From DASYLJ01 sp964432595 (GTDB lineage: Bacteria; Desulfobacterota; Binatia; DP-6), in NCBI GenBank assembly GCA_964432595.1, contig CAYSOF010000001.1, positions 1 through 64,000 of the forward strand: DNA of 64,000 nt. Direction: 5' to 3'. Below the pieces are notes generated by a model. That model saw nothing but the letters and a program-made list of their open reading frames with translations, searched no databases and was not told the DNA's origin. Positions 26,129-34,308 of the stretch are shown here, one piece after another. Position 1 is the stretch's first letter; every line of letters begins with the position of its first letter. Made by a program: the position numbers and the translations under genes.

Positions 26129-27022
26129 ATGGCCGATAAGACGGTCGGACCAATGTTCACGATCATCGGCCTGGTGGTGGTTTTCGGGTGTGTAATCGGC
26201 GGCTTCCTGATGGTCGGGGGGCCGCTGCACGTCCTCATCCAGCCGGCCGAGCTGGTCGTCATCGGGGGCGCCTCGCTGGGCACGCTCATCGCCGGCGCGC
26301 CCGGCAAGATGCGCGGGCGGCTCTTCGCGAGCATCGGGAAGGCGTTCAAGAACAGCGCCCCGACCAAGGAGCACTACGTCGACCTGCTGAAGCTCCAGTA
26401 CGAGATCTTCAGCTTCATGCGGAAGAACGGCGCCGTCGCGCTCGACGAGCACGTCACCGACCTCGAGAAGAGCTCCATCTTCAAGAAGTACCCGTCGTTC
26501 CTCGCGCGCCATCACGCGGTCGAGTTCTTCCGCGACGCGCTGAAGCAGATCGTCAACGGCACCGCGTCGGCGGACGAGCTGGACATCCTCCTCGACTCGG
26601 AGCTCGAGACGCACCACGAGGAGTCGGCGATCCCGATCGGCCTGCTGAAGACGACGGGCGACGCACTCCCCGGTCTCGGCATCGTCGCCGCCGTGCTCGG
26701 CATCATCGTGACGATGGGCCACCTCGACGCCGGCCCCGAGGAGATCGGCCACCACGTCGCCGCAGCGCTCGTCGGCACGTTCCTCGGCATTCTGCTCTGC
26801 TACGGCGTCATGCACCCGATCGCGAACAGCGCCGAGCTGCAGGAAGTGTCGAACGGCAAGTATCTCAAGTGCATCAAGGAGGGCGTCGTCGCGTCGTTGC
26901 GCGGCGCCGCCCCGATCGTGGCGATCGAGTTCGCGCGCAAGGCGATCTTCTCCGACGAGCGGCCGAGCAGCGAAGAGACGGACGCCGCCTGCCGCGCCGT
27001 CAAGCAGGCGGGCGGTGGCTGA
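26129..27022 (+). CDS. motA: Flagellar motor stator protein MotA
   Basis: 297 residues with four membrane helices. Hallmarks are the N-terminal 'TIIGLVVVFGCVIGGFLM', the cytoplasmic loop with charged residues ('KYPSFLARHHAVEFFRDALK'), 'ALPGLGIVAAVLGIIVTMGH' with the conserved Pro, and 'ALVGTFLGILLCYGVMHPIA' with the second Pro. MotA and MotB form the proton-driven stator around the flagellar rotor. The TGA overlaps the ATG of motB by one base. No other flagellar genes are in the window, so the stator pair is separate from the rotor genes or works in another ion-driven system. Confidence 0.93.
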   Translation: MADKTVGPMFTIIGLVVVFGCVIGGFLMVGGPLHVLIQPAELVVIGGASLGTLIAGAPGKMRGRLFASIGKAFKNSAPTKEHYVDLLKLQYEIFSFMRKNGAVALDEHVTDLEKSSIFKKYPSFLARHHAVEFFRDALKQIVNGTASADELDILLDSELETHHEESAIPIGLLKTTGDALPGLGIVAAVLGIIVTMGHLDAGPEEIGHHVAAALVGTFLGILLCYGVMHPIANSAELQEVSNGKYLKCIKEGVVASLRGAAPIVAIEFARKAIFSDERPSSEETDAACRAVKQAGGG

Positions 27023-27888
27023 TGTCCGACGAGCCGCGCGTACGCATCATCAAGAAGAAGGGCGGCCACGCCGCGCATCACGGCGGCGCCTGGAAGGTCG
27101 CCTACGCCGACTTCGTCACGGCCATGATGGCGCTCTTCATGGTGCTGTGGCTGCTCACGCAGGCCGACCTGAAGCTCCGCCAGAACATCGCGCAGTACTT
27201 CCGTAGCCCCGGCGTGCTCGAAGGCGGCGCCATCGTGACCGCCGAACAGAACGAGGCCAAGAGCCGCGAGCCGAAGGTCGTCAGCCTCGACGTCACGATC
27301 ATCCAGGGCGACGCCGAGGAGCAGCTGCTGCGGAACCAGGCCAAGGAGATCGAGGAGGCGATCGCGCGCGGCGCCGAGGAAGACCCCGCGCTCGCCGAGC
27401 TGAAGGAGCAGGTCATCGTCCAGGTGACCGACGCCGGGCTCTCCATCCAGGTCGTCGACAAGAGCAAGCTCATGCTGTTCGACCTGTCGTCGGCCGACTT
27501 GAAGCCGCAGGTCGTCGAGCTCCTGAAGCGCATCGGCGCCGTGCTCGGCCACCTGCCGAACCCGGTGATGGTCGGCGGACACACCGACAGCCGCCCCTAC
27601 CCGCCGCAGAGCACGCTCACGAACTGGGAGCTGGCGTTCCGTCGCGCGGACAACGCGCGCCGCATCCTCGACTCGAACGGGCTCCGTCGCGGACAGGTGA
27701 AGCAGGTGCTGTCGTACGCCGACAGCCAGCCCATCGTGCCCGACAATCCGCTCGCGGACGAGAACCGCCGCCTCTCGATCCTGGCGCAGCGACAGGCCGC
27801 GCCGCCGGCGCCGCAGCAGGCGAACCCGTCGGCCGAGCCGCCCCCGATCGTCCTGCCGCCCGATCAGCTGCCGGGCCCGACCACGTAG
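27022..27888 (+). CDS. motB: Flagellar motor stator protein MotB
   Basis: 288 residues. The N-terminus 'RIIKKKGGHAAHHGGAWKVA' leads into the single membrane helix 'YADFVTAMMALFMVLWLLTQ' with the proton-carrying Asp at about residue 30. After a plug/linker of ~100 residues comes the OmpA-like peptidoglycan-binding domain ('NPVMVGGHTDSRPYP', 'NWELAFRRADNARRIL', 'DENRRLSILAQRQ'). A Pro/Gln-rich tail ends the protein. It anchors the stator to the cell wall. It is translationally coupled to motA (TGATG). Confidence 0.93.
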   Translation: MSDEPRVRIIKKKGGHAAHHGGAWKVAYADFVTAMMALFMVLWLLTQADLKLRQNIAQYFRSPGVLEGGAIVTAEQNEAKSREPKVVSLDVTIIQGDAEEQLLRNQAKEIEEAIARGAEEDPALAELKEQVIVQVTDAGLSIQVVDKSKLMLFDLSSADLKPQVVELLKRIGAVLGHLPNPVMVGGHTDSRPYPPQSTLTNWELAFRRADNARRILDSNGLRRGQVKQVLSYADSQPIVPDNPLADENRRLSILAQRQAAPPAPQQANPSAEPPPIVLPPDQLPGPTT

Positions 27889-27932
27889 CGCGAGACGTTC
27901 CCCTGCGACGCGCCGGCGGCTAGTCTGGCGCC

Positions 27933-30269
27933 GTGCGTCCCCGTGACCTGGAAACGCTCGAGCTGCCGCGCGTCCTCGACGCCGTCGCCGCCTTCGCCCG
28001 CTCCGACGCCGGGCGCGACGCCGTGCGCGCGCTGCGGCCGACGGCCGACCGCGCCGCGGCCGACGACCGGCTCGACGTCGTCGCCGACCTGCTGGCGCTG
28101 ACGGCCGATTCCGGGGCGATGCCCACGGCCGACGTCCCGCGCATGGGTCCTGCCCTCGCGCAGGCGGCACCCGTCGGCGCGGCGCTCGAGGGCCGGTGGC
28201 TCGTCGAGGTGCGCGACCTGCTCGTAGTGGCGCGTCACGTGCGCACGTGGCTGCGGCGCGATCCCGACCGGCTGCCGCGCCTGGCCACGCTGGCCGACGG
28301 CCTGCCGGAGGTGCCCGAGGTCGAGGCGGCGCTCCTCTCGACGCTCGACGAGAGCGGCCAGGTGCGCGAGGACGCGAGCCCCGCCCTCGCCGCCGCCCGG
28401 CGCGCGACGCGCGAGCTGCGCACGCGCCTCGAGGCCGATCTGATGGCCGTCGTGCGCGATCCGCAGCACGAGAGCGTGATCGGCGACCAGTACGTCACCG
28501 TCCGTAACGGCCGCTACGTCGTGCCCATCCGCACGGCCGCCGCGTGGACGTTCAACGGCGTCGTGCAGGACCGCTCCGCGTCCGACGAGACGGTCTTCGT
28601 CGAGCCGTTGTTCGCCATCGAGCTCAACAATCGGCTGCTGCTCGCGGCGAAGACCGAGGAGGCCGAGGAGCGCCGCGTCCGCGCCGAGCTGACCGCCGCG
28701 ATCCGCACGCACACCGACGACCTGCGCGCGCTCGAGACGGCGCTCGCCGACGCCGACGCGTTCGCCGCGACCGCAGGATTCGCGGCGCGGCACGCCTGCA
28801 CGCGCCCGAAGCTCGGCACCGCCGACGTCGCCCTGCCCGCCGCGCGCCATCCGCTCCTCGTGCTGAGCGGTCGGCCGGTCACGCCCGTCGACATCCGGCT
28901 CCGCGCCGGCCAGCGCGGGCTCGCGATCACCGGCCCGAACGCCGGCGGCAAGACCGTCACGCTGAAGACGTTGGGCCTCATGGCGCTGATGGCTCAGTCG
29001 GGGCTGTTCGTGCCGGCCGGCGAGGACGGCAGGATGCCATGCTTCACCGCGGTGCTCGCCGACATCGGCGACGAGCAGTCGATCGAGCGCGACCTGTCGA
29101 CGTTCACCGGCCACGCGGAGAACCTGGCCCGCATCGCCGAGGCCGCGGGACCGGGCGGCCTCGTGCTGCTCGACGAGCCCGGCGCAGGCACCGATCCGAT
29201 CGAGGGCGCAGCGCTGGCCACGGGTGTGCTCACCGATCTTCTGGCGCGCGGACCGATCATCGTCTTCACGACGCACTTCCCGCAGGTGAAGACGTTCGCG
29301 CTCGCGGAGCCCGACCTCGAAGTGGCGGCGTTCGACGTCGACCCGGTGAGTGGCGAGCCGCGCTACCGCCTCGACTACCACACGATCGGCCAGAGCTTCG
29401 CGCTGCCGATCGCGCGCCGTCACGGCATCCCGGCGCGCGCGCTCGAAACGGCGGAGCGGCTCCTCGCCGGCGAGAGCCGCGACCTCGCGCGCGCCATCTC
29501 GCGGCTCGAGGAGAGCCGGCGCGAGCTCGAGGTGGCGCGCGCAGCGTCCGAGGCCGAGGCGGCGCGCCTGGCCGGGGAACGCGCCGCGGCCGAGACACTG
29601 ACTGCCGATCTGCGACGGCGCCAGCGCCAGCGCTGGGCCGACGACCTCGAGGACTCGCGGCGATTCCTGCGCGACCTGGAGGCCCAGGGCCGCGCGGTGC
29701 TCGACGAGCTGCGCCGCAGGCCCGAGCCGGCGGCGCTGCGAAGCTTCGTCAGCGGCGCGAAGGACGCGATCGCGGCGCACGCCGCGGATGCCGCGACGGA
29801 GGCGCCGCCGCCGGGAAGGCCGCCGAAAGTCGGCGACACGGTCGAGGTGGTCGGACGGGGCATCCGCGGCGAGCTGATCGAGCTGGCCGGCGAGCGCGCG
29901 CGGCTCCAGCGCGGCGGCCTCAAGTTCGAGGTGCCGGCGCAGCAGCTCCGGGTGGTCGCCGCCAGCGGGCCGTCGACATCGCGCGACCGCGTCGCGGTAC
30001 AGGTGGCGACGCCCGAGCCCGAGACGCCGTCCACCGAGATCAACCTGATCGGCCGCCGCGCCCAGGACGCCGTGGCAGCACTCGGCCCGTTCCTCGACCG
30101 CGCCGTCCGCACGGGCGCCACCGAGGTACGCGTCGTGACAGGAATCGGCAGCGGCGCACTGCGACGCGCGGTACAGGAGTTCCTGGCGTCGAGCCCATAC
30201 TGCGCAAAATACCGCGACGCCGACCCGCAAGCGGGCGGCGCCGCGGTGACGGTCGCGGAGCTCAACTAG
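27933..30269 (+). CDS. mutS2: MutS2-type ATPase/endonuclease
   Basis: 778 residues, GTG start (MRPRDLETLELPRVLDAVAA). It has the MutS-like core and ATPase: Walker A 'ITGPNAGGKTVTLKT' (~333), the ST(F) motif 'DIGDEQSIERDLSTFTGH', Walker B 'GLVLLDEPGAGTDP', and the H-loop 'IVFTTHFPQVK'. A long coiled coil (~515-600) and a C-terminal Smr nuclease domain (~700-778, 'INLIGRRAQDAVAALGPFL', 'VRVVTGIGSGALRRAVQEFL') follow. In characterised homologues it restrains homologous recombination or rescues collided ribosomes. It is 44 bp after motB; a functional link is unlikely. A hairpin repeat lies 18 bp after its stop. Confidence 0.93.
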   Translation: MRPRDLETLELPRVLDAVAAFARSDAGRDAVRALRPTADRAAADDRLDVVADLLALTADSGAMPTADVPRMGPALAQAAPVGAALEGRWLVEVRDLLVVARHVRTWLRRDPDRLPRLATLADGLPEVPEVEAALLSTLDESGQVREDASPALAAARRATRELRTRLEADLMAVVRDPQHESVIGDQYVTVRNGRYVVPIRTAAAWTFNGVVQDRSASDETVFVEPLFAIELNNRLLLAAKTEEAEERRVRAELTAAIRTHTDDLRALETALADADAFAATAGFAARHACTRPKLGTADVALPAARHPLLVLSGRPVTPVDIRLRAGQRGLAITGPNAGGKTVTLKTLGLMALMAQSGLFVPAGEDGRMPCFTAVLADIGDEQSIERDLSTFTGHAENLARIAEAAGPGGLVLLDEPGAGTDPIEGAALATGVLTDLLARGPIIVFTTHFPQVKTFALAEPDLEVAAFDVDPVSGEPRYRLDYHTIGQSFALPIARRHGIPARALETAERLLAGESRDLARAISRLEESRRELEVARAASEAEAARLAGERAAAETLTADLRRRQRQRWADDLEDSRRFLRDLEAQGRAVLDELRRRPEPAALRSFVSGAKDAIAAHAADAATEAPPPGRPPKVGDTVEVVGRGIRGELIELAGERARLQRGGLKFEVPAQQLRVVAASGPSTSRDRVAVQVATPEPETPSTEINLIGRRAQDAVAALGPFLDRAVRTGATEVRVVTGIGSGALRRAVQEFLASSPYCAKYRDADPQAGGAAVTVAELN

Positions 30270-30287
30270 GACGCCGGCCGGAGCAGC

Positions 30288-30317
30288 ATGCCGCGCCGGC
30301 TTCGCCGGCCGCGGCAT
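30288..30317. repeat. Hairpin repeat, copy 1
   Basis: A 30-nt element reading ATGCCGCGCCGGC-TTC-GCCGGC-CGCGGCAT, split here for clarity: 7-bp outer stem, one bulged C, 6-bp inner stem, TTC loop, followed by ACCG. A second copy is at 39387-39416, differing only by a compensatory C-G to T-A pair. Both lie just after plus-strand genes (mutS2; M28 peptidase). Confidence 0.75.
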
Positions 30318-30354
30318 ACCGTCCACCCGAAGCCGCACGGCTCCACGCTCGCCC

Positions 30355-30379
30355 CGAGCCACGACATGGTCGTGGCTCG
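30355..30379 (-). terminator. Hairpin terminator of the 30384-31556 gene
   Basis: CGAGCCACGAC (30355-30365) and GTCGTGGCTCG (30369-30379) form an 11-bp perfect stem with a 3-nt loop, 4 bp past the stop codon of the minus-strand gene. No U tract. Confidence 0.6.
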
Positions 30380-30383
30380 AGTC

Positions 30384-31556
30384 CTACATCACCAAGAGCT
30401 TGGTCACGTGCGTGAACGTGCCGGCCGAGCTGTCGATGTCGATCGGACACGCGCCGATCGCGCCTGCCGGGACGGCGACGGTGATCTCGTTCGCCATCTG
30501 GGTCAGGATCGGCGTCGCGATGCCGCAGATGCGCACCGCCGTGCCCGGCATCAGGTCGCACTGGCTGCTCAGCGTGATGATGTCGCCCACCCCCGCCGAC
30601 GTCGGTGCGAACGAGTCGAAGCACGTGCACGCCATGCCGGCGAGGCCGCAGCACTGACCGAGGTTGTTCAAGTCGGCGTTGACGACGTCGCCGATGAACT
30701 GGCCGGTGAGCGTGTTCGCGTGGCCGAGCCGGATGAGCGCCTCGGGCGCGCACACCCTCGCCGAGATGCTGCTGTTGCGGCCGAAGGAGATCGTGCCCGG
30801 GCCCTGCTGCTGGACGACGATGCCGTCGCAGCCCATGCCGACGCTGCTGCCGTTGTTCACACGGAAGAAGCCGCCGTTCGGGATCGCCAGCGTGACGCCC
30901 GTGCCGAGCACGAGGACGTTGCGGCCGCCGTGGAAGGAGCAGATCGCGTAGCTGCCCGGCGCGAAGACGATGCGGGCCGCGTTGTGCACGGTCACGGCGC
31001 CGTACGTACCCGGCGCGAGATCGCACTGCTTGTTGCCCGGCACGATGTCGAACGCGCTGCAGTCGGCGTTCGGCACGGCCAGCACGGCCTTGCTCGCGTC
31101 GCATGCCGGGAACGGGCTCGGGAAGCCGCACTCCGCCTGGATCGCGGCGACGTCGGGCTGGCAGTCCGACGAGCACGTGCCCGGGATGATCGGCGTCGCG
31201 AACGCCTGCGGCGGCGGCTGCGCGATGGTGACGTTGTCGAGCGGCCCGCCGCCGTTGCGGAAGACCTGGAACACCTGCGCGCCCGGCTTCGTGAAGAACT
31301 GCTTGTCGGACACCGACTGGGTGCCGGGCCCAAACGTCACTTCGTCGAGGCGCATGTTGCCGCAGCTCGACTGCGGGTGCGTGTCGGCGCAGTTCACGCC
31401 GACGTTGCAGGCGCCGCTGAGGGAGAGGTTCTTCAGCGCGGCCTTCCGCAGTGCGAAGACGAAGTAGGAGCTCAGATCGCGGTCGAGCGGCTGCGCCGCG
31501 GCGGGCAGCGCCGAGAGGACCAAGGACAGGGCGACGAATCGGATGAAGGTGCGCAT
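30384..31556 (-). CDS. Secreted Cys-rich TIG-like protein, paralogue 3
   Basis: 390 residues; GGGAGGAC ribosome-binding site and signal peptide (ending LPAAAQPL). It belongs to a three-member tandem family that shares: 'SSYFVFALRKAALKNLSLSG' then ACNVGVNC; a Cys-bounded 'CGFPSPFPACD'; a beta-strand ladder 'CDLAPGTYGAVTVHNAARIV' through 'GSYAIC'; 'GTISFGRNSSISARVCAPEA'; 'NTLTGQFIGDVVNADL'; 'CCGLAGMACTCFDSFAPTS'; and a C-terminal IPT/TIG-like beta-sandwich ('GVGDIITLSSQCDL', 'ITVAVPAGAIGACPI'). The middle looks like a short beta-helix. The family name is unknown to me; probably extracellular. It follows paralogue 2 by 15 bp in one operon and is the most divergent of the three. Confidence 0.82.
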   Translation of the reverse strand: MRTFIRFVALSLVLSALPAAAQPLDRDLSSYFVFALRKAALKNLSLSGACNVGVNCADTHPQSSCGNMRLDEVTFGPGTQSVSDKQFFTKPGAQVFQVFRNGGGPLDNVTIAQPPPQAFATPIIPGTCSSDCQPDVAAIQAECGFPSPFPACDASKAVLAVPNADCSAFDIVPGNKQCDLAPGTYGAVTVHNAARIVFAPGSYAICSFHGGRNVLVLGTGVTLAIPNGGFFRVNNGSSVGMGCDGIVVQQQGPGTISFGRNSSISARVCAPEALIRLGHANTLTGQFIGDVVNADLNNLGQCCGLAGMACTCFDSFAPTSAGVGDIITLSSQCDLMPGTAVRICGIATPILTQMANEITVAVPAGAIGACPIDIDSSAGTFTHVTKLLVM

Positions 31557-31571
31557 GATCGTCGTCCTCCC

Positions 31572-32819
31572 TCAGCTCACGGTCAGCGTGGCGTTCGCCA
31601 CATAGGTGCCGGCCGCGCTGTTCGCCTTGATCGTGCACGCGCCCGTCGCGCCGGCGGGCACCGTCACGTGCATTTCGCCCGGCGTCTGCAGCGTGATCGG
31701 CGCGACGATGTCGCAGATCGTCACGCTGGTCACGGTCAGGAAGTCGCATGCGCCGATCAGCGTGATCGTGTCGCCGACGGCCGCCGTGCTGGGCGAGAAC
31801 GAGTCGAAGCAGCCGCAGAGCCCGCCGCCCGGATCGCAGCAGTGGCCGCGGTTGCTCGAATCGGCCTGCACGATGTCGCCGATGAACTGGCCCGTCAGGT
31901 CGTTGTTGTGGCCGACGAACATGCGCCGCTGCGGGGCGCAAAAGCGGCCGAGGATCGTCGCGTTGCGGCCGAACGAGAAGTCGCCCGGACCGTTCGCATG
32001 CACGCGGATGTCGTTGCAGCCCTGACCGAACGTCGAGTCGTTGTTGACGCCGAAGTCGCCGTTCACCTCGAACACCGACGGCGCGTTCGTCGTCGTGACG
32101 GTGCTGCGGCCGAACGACACGTCGCAGAAGACGTAGGTGCCGCCGCCCAGCGTCAGCATCGCGCCGTTCTGCACCTTCAGGTTGCCGTAGACGCCGGCGG
32201 GCAGGTCGCAGCGACTGTTCCCGAGCAGCGTGTCGGCGACGCCGATGCAGTCGGAGTCGTCCGGCACGACGATCGGGAGCGCGGGGTCGCACGCCGGGAA
32301 CGGCGTCGGGAACCCGCAGGCGACCTCGACGTCGCCGGGATCGGTGACGCAGCCGGCGGCGCAGCTCGGCGTGCCGTCCATGTCGAGATCGGCGAGGATC
32401 GGATTCACGAGCGGGTCGCTGCCGTCGGGGTTCGACCCGGGCAGGCGGATCGTCACGTTGGACGCGTTGCCGATCTCGTTCGTGAACAGCTGCCAGATGC
32501 TGGCGCCCGGCTTGTTGAACCGCGTGAAATCCGCCGCCAGCTGCGAGCCGTCGGCGAAGAACGAGTCCTCGTTCGTCGCGACGCCGCAGGCGCTGTTCGC
32601 GGTCGGCCGCTTGCAGTTGACGCCGACGTTGCACGCCCCGAGCAGCGTGAAGTTCTTCAGGCCGACGCTCTGCTGCGCGAAGATGAAGTAGGCGTCGAGG
32701 TTCGTGGCAAGCGGTGGGTTCGCCGCCCGCGCCGGCGGGCCCGTCAGGACCGCGACGCAGGCTGCGACGTAGACCACGACCAGGCCGAGACGACGCGGCC
32801 GGAGCAGCGACGTGAGCAT
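31572..32819 (-). CDS. Secreted Cys-rich TIG-like protein, paralogue 2
   Basis: 415 residues from the ATG at 32819. The frame is open upstream, but GGGAGGAAG 8 nt before this ATG and the signal peptide (LGLVVVYVAACVAVLTG, ending ARAAN) fix the start. It shares all family blocks: 'DAYFIFAQQSVGLKNFTLLG', 'CGFPTPFPACDPALP', 'CDLPAGVYGNLKVQNGAML', 'GDFSFGRNATILGRFCAPQ', 'HNNDLTGQFIGDIVQAD', 'CGCFDSFSPSTAAVGDTITL'. It also has an extra 'DLDMDGTPSCAAGCVTDPGD' calcium-like loop found in paralogue 1 but not 3. The ribosome-binding site is buried in an 8-bp-stem hairpin that ends exactly at the start codon, suggesting translational control. Confidence 0.85.
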   Translation of the reverse strand: MLTSLLRPRRLGLVVVYVAACVAVLTGPPARAANPPLATNLDAYFIFAQQSVGLKNFTLLGACNVGVNCKRPTANSACGVATNEDSFFADGSQLAADFTRFNKPGASIWQLFTNEIGNASNVTIRLPGSNPDGSDPLVNPILADLDMDGTPSCAAGCVTDPGDVEVACGFPTPFPACDPALPIVVPDDSDCIGVADTLLGNSRCDLPAGVYGNLKVQNGAMLTLGGGTYVFCDVSFGRSTVTTTNAPSVFEVNGDFGVNNDSTFGQGCNDIRVHANGPGDFSFGRNATILGRFCAPQRRMFVGHNNDLTGQFIGDIVQADSSNRGHCCDPGGGLCGCFDSFSPSTAAVGDTITLIGACDFLTVTSVTICDIVAPITLQTPGEMHVTVPAGATGACTIKANSAAGTYVANATLTVS

Positions 32820-32853
32820 GTGGCGTCTTCCTCCCCAGTGAGAGGGACGCCAC
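32820..32853 (-). promoter_or_regulatory. Hairpin sequestering the ribosome-binding site of paralogue 2
   Basis: In the mRNA, GUGGCGUC (32853-32846) pairs with GACGCCAC (32827-32820), and an inner CCUC/GAGG stem includes the Shine-Dalgarno GGGAGG. The 3' arm ends at the base before the AUG. Opening of this structure would be needed for efficient initiation. Confidence 0.6.
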
Positions 32854-32988
32854 CACGGCGCCCCGCGCCGGGGGAGCAAGACCGGTGCCGTGCACTTCCG
32901 TCCGCCCGGCGCGAAGATCGCGACGCCGAGCGGGCAGAAATGTGCGGCGCCGGGCAAAATTGCGCCCCGGCGCCGCCCCGACTCAGGA

Positions 32989-34185
32989 TCAGCTCACGGT
33001 CAATTTCTCGACGTGGATGAAGGTTCCAGCGTCGCTGTCGACCTCGACGAGGCATGCGCCCGCCGCGCCGAGCGGCACCGTCACCTCGATCTCGTCGTCG
33101 GACAGCGACGTGATCGCCGCCGGGATGCCGCAGATCCGCACCGCAGTGACGTTCGTCAGCGAGCAGCCGCCGGTGAGCGTCACCGTGTCGCCCACGCCGG
33201 CCGTCGTCGGCGAGAACTCGTCGACGCACGCGCAGAGCCCGCCGCAGCAGCGGCCGCGGTTCTTCAGGTCGGCGGTGATGACGTCCGCGACGAAGCGTCC
33301 CGTCAAGTCGTTGTTGTGGCCGAGGCCGAGATGACGCTCCGGGGCGCACACGAACGCGGTGACCGAGAGGTTGCGGCCGAAGCTCACCTCGCCCGGGCCG
33401 GCCGCGTTCACGGTGAAATCGCCGCACTCCTCGCCAAAGGCGGAGCCGTTGTTGACGTTCACGTCGCCGCGCACGTTGAGCGTCGTCGCGCGGCCGGCGA
33501 CGGAGTTGACGTTCTTTCCCATCCGCACGTCGCAGACGTCGTAGGTGCCGCCGACGAAGTTGATGATCGCGCCGTTCTGCACCGTCAGGCTGCCGTAGGT
33601 ACCGGCGGGCAGGTCGCAGCGGGCGTTGCCGGGCTGCGCGTCGGGCGCGCCGTCGCAGTCCTGGTTCTCCTTCGCGACGACCGTCCAGGTGGGATCGCAC
33701 GCGGGAAAGGGCGAGGGCATCTTGCAGAACGCGGCGAGGTCGCCGAAGTCCGGGGTGCAGCCGCGGCCGCAGCTCGGGCTGCCGTCGCCGTCGAGATCGC
33801 CGAGGATCGGCAGCGCCAGCGCGTCGGTGCTCTTGCGCACCGTCACGTTGCCCGGGTTCGGCACGAGGTTCGCGAAGAGCTGGCTGACGCTCGCCCCCTG
33901 CTTGTTGAAGCGCGTGACGTCCGCCGCGAGCTGCGAGGCGTCGGCGAGGAGAGAGCTCCCGAGGGTCGCCGTCCCGCAGCTGCTGTTGCTGCTGGGCCGC
34001 GCGCAGTTGACGGCGACGTTGCATGGGCTCAGCACGTCGAGGTCCTTCACGTTGGCGCTGCGCATCGCGAACAGGAAATACGCGCCCGCACCGGTGCGGA
34101 GTGGCTGCGCCTCGACGCTCGTCGCCAGCGCCAGGGCGAGCACGGCGCTCGGGACGAGGCCGCCAGGCCTCTGCGAGATGGACAT
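32989..34185 (-). CDS. Secreted Cys-rich TIG-like protein, paralogue 1
   Basis: 398 residues from the ATG at 34185, preceded by GAAGGAGG; an upstream in-frame start at 34218 is less likely. The signal peptide ends near TSVEAQPL. Family blocks in order: 'GAYFLFAMRSANVKDLDVLS' then PCNVAVNC; 'LADASQLAADVTRFNKQGAS'; 'LGDLDGDGSPSCGRGCTPDF'; 'CKMPSPFPACDPTW'; 'CDLPAGTYGSLTVQNGAIIN'; 'GEVSFGRNLSVTAFVCAPER'; 'HNNDLTGRFVADVITADLKN'; 'CACVDEFSPTTAGVGDTVTL'; and the C-terminal TIG-like domain. It lies 169 bp upstream of paralogue 2. Likely cell-surface or secreted; there is no sorting motif, so how it is retained is unclear. Confidence 0.84.
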   Translation of the reverse strand: MSISQRPGGLVPSAVLALALATSVEAQPLRTGAGAYFLFAMRSANVKDLDVLSPCNVAVNCARPSSNSSCGTATLGSSLLADASQLAADVTRFNKQGASVSQLFANLVPNPGNVTVRKSTDALALPILGDLDGDGSPSCGRGCTPDFGDLAAFCKMPSPFPACDPTWTVVAKENQDCDGAPDAQPGNARCDLPAGTYGSLTVQNGAIINFVGGTYDVCDVRMGKNVNSVAGRATTLNVRGDVNVNNGSAFGEECGDFTVNAAGPGEVSFGRNLSVTAFVCAPERHLGLGHNNDLTGRFVADVITADLKNRGRCCGGLCACVDEFSPTTAGVGDTVTLTGGCSLTNVTAVRICGIPAAITSLSDDEIEVTVPLGAAGACLVEVDSDAGTFIHVEKLTVS

Positions 34186-34308
34186 TGGGATCCTCCTTCG
34201 TGGCGGAGCCCGTACCAATGGGCATCCAACGAAGGTCGTAGCATGGCGTCCAAGAGGTCTCCGGAGCGACGACGGGGGAGTTCGCTCGCGGACGATGTGG
34301 GATGAGGG

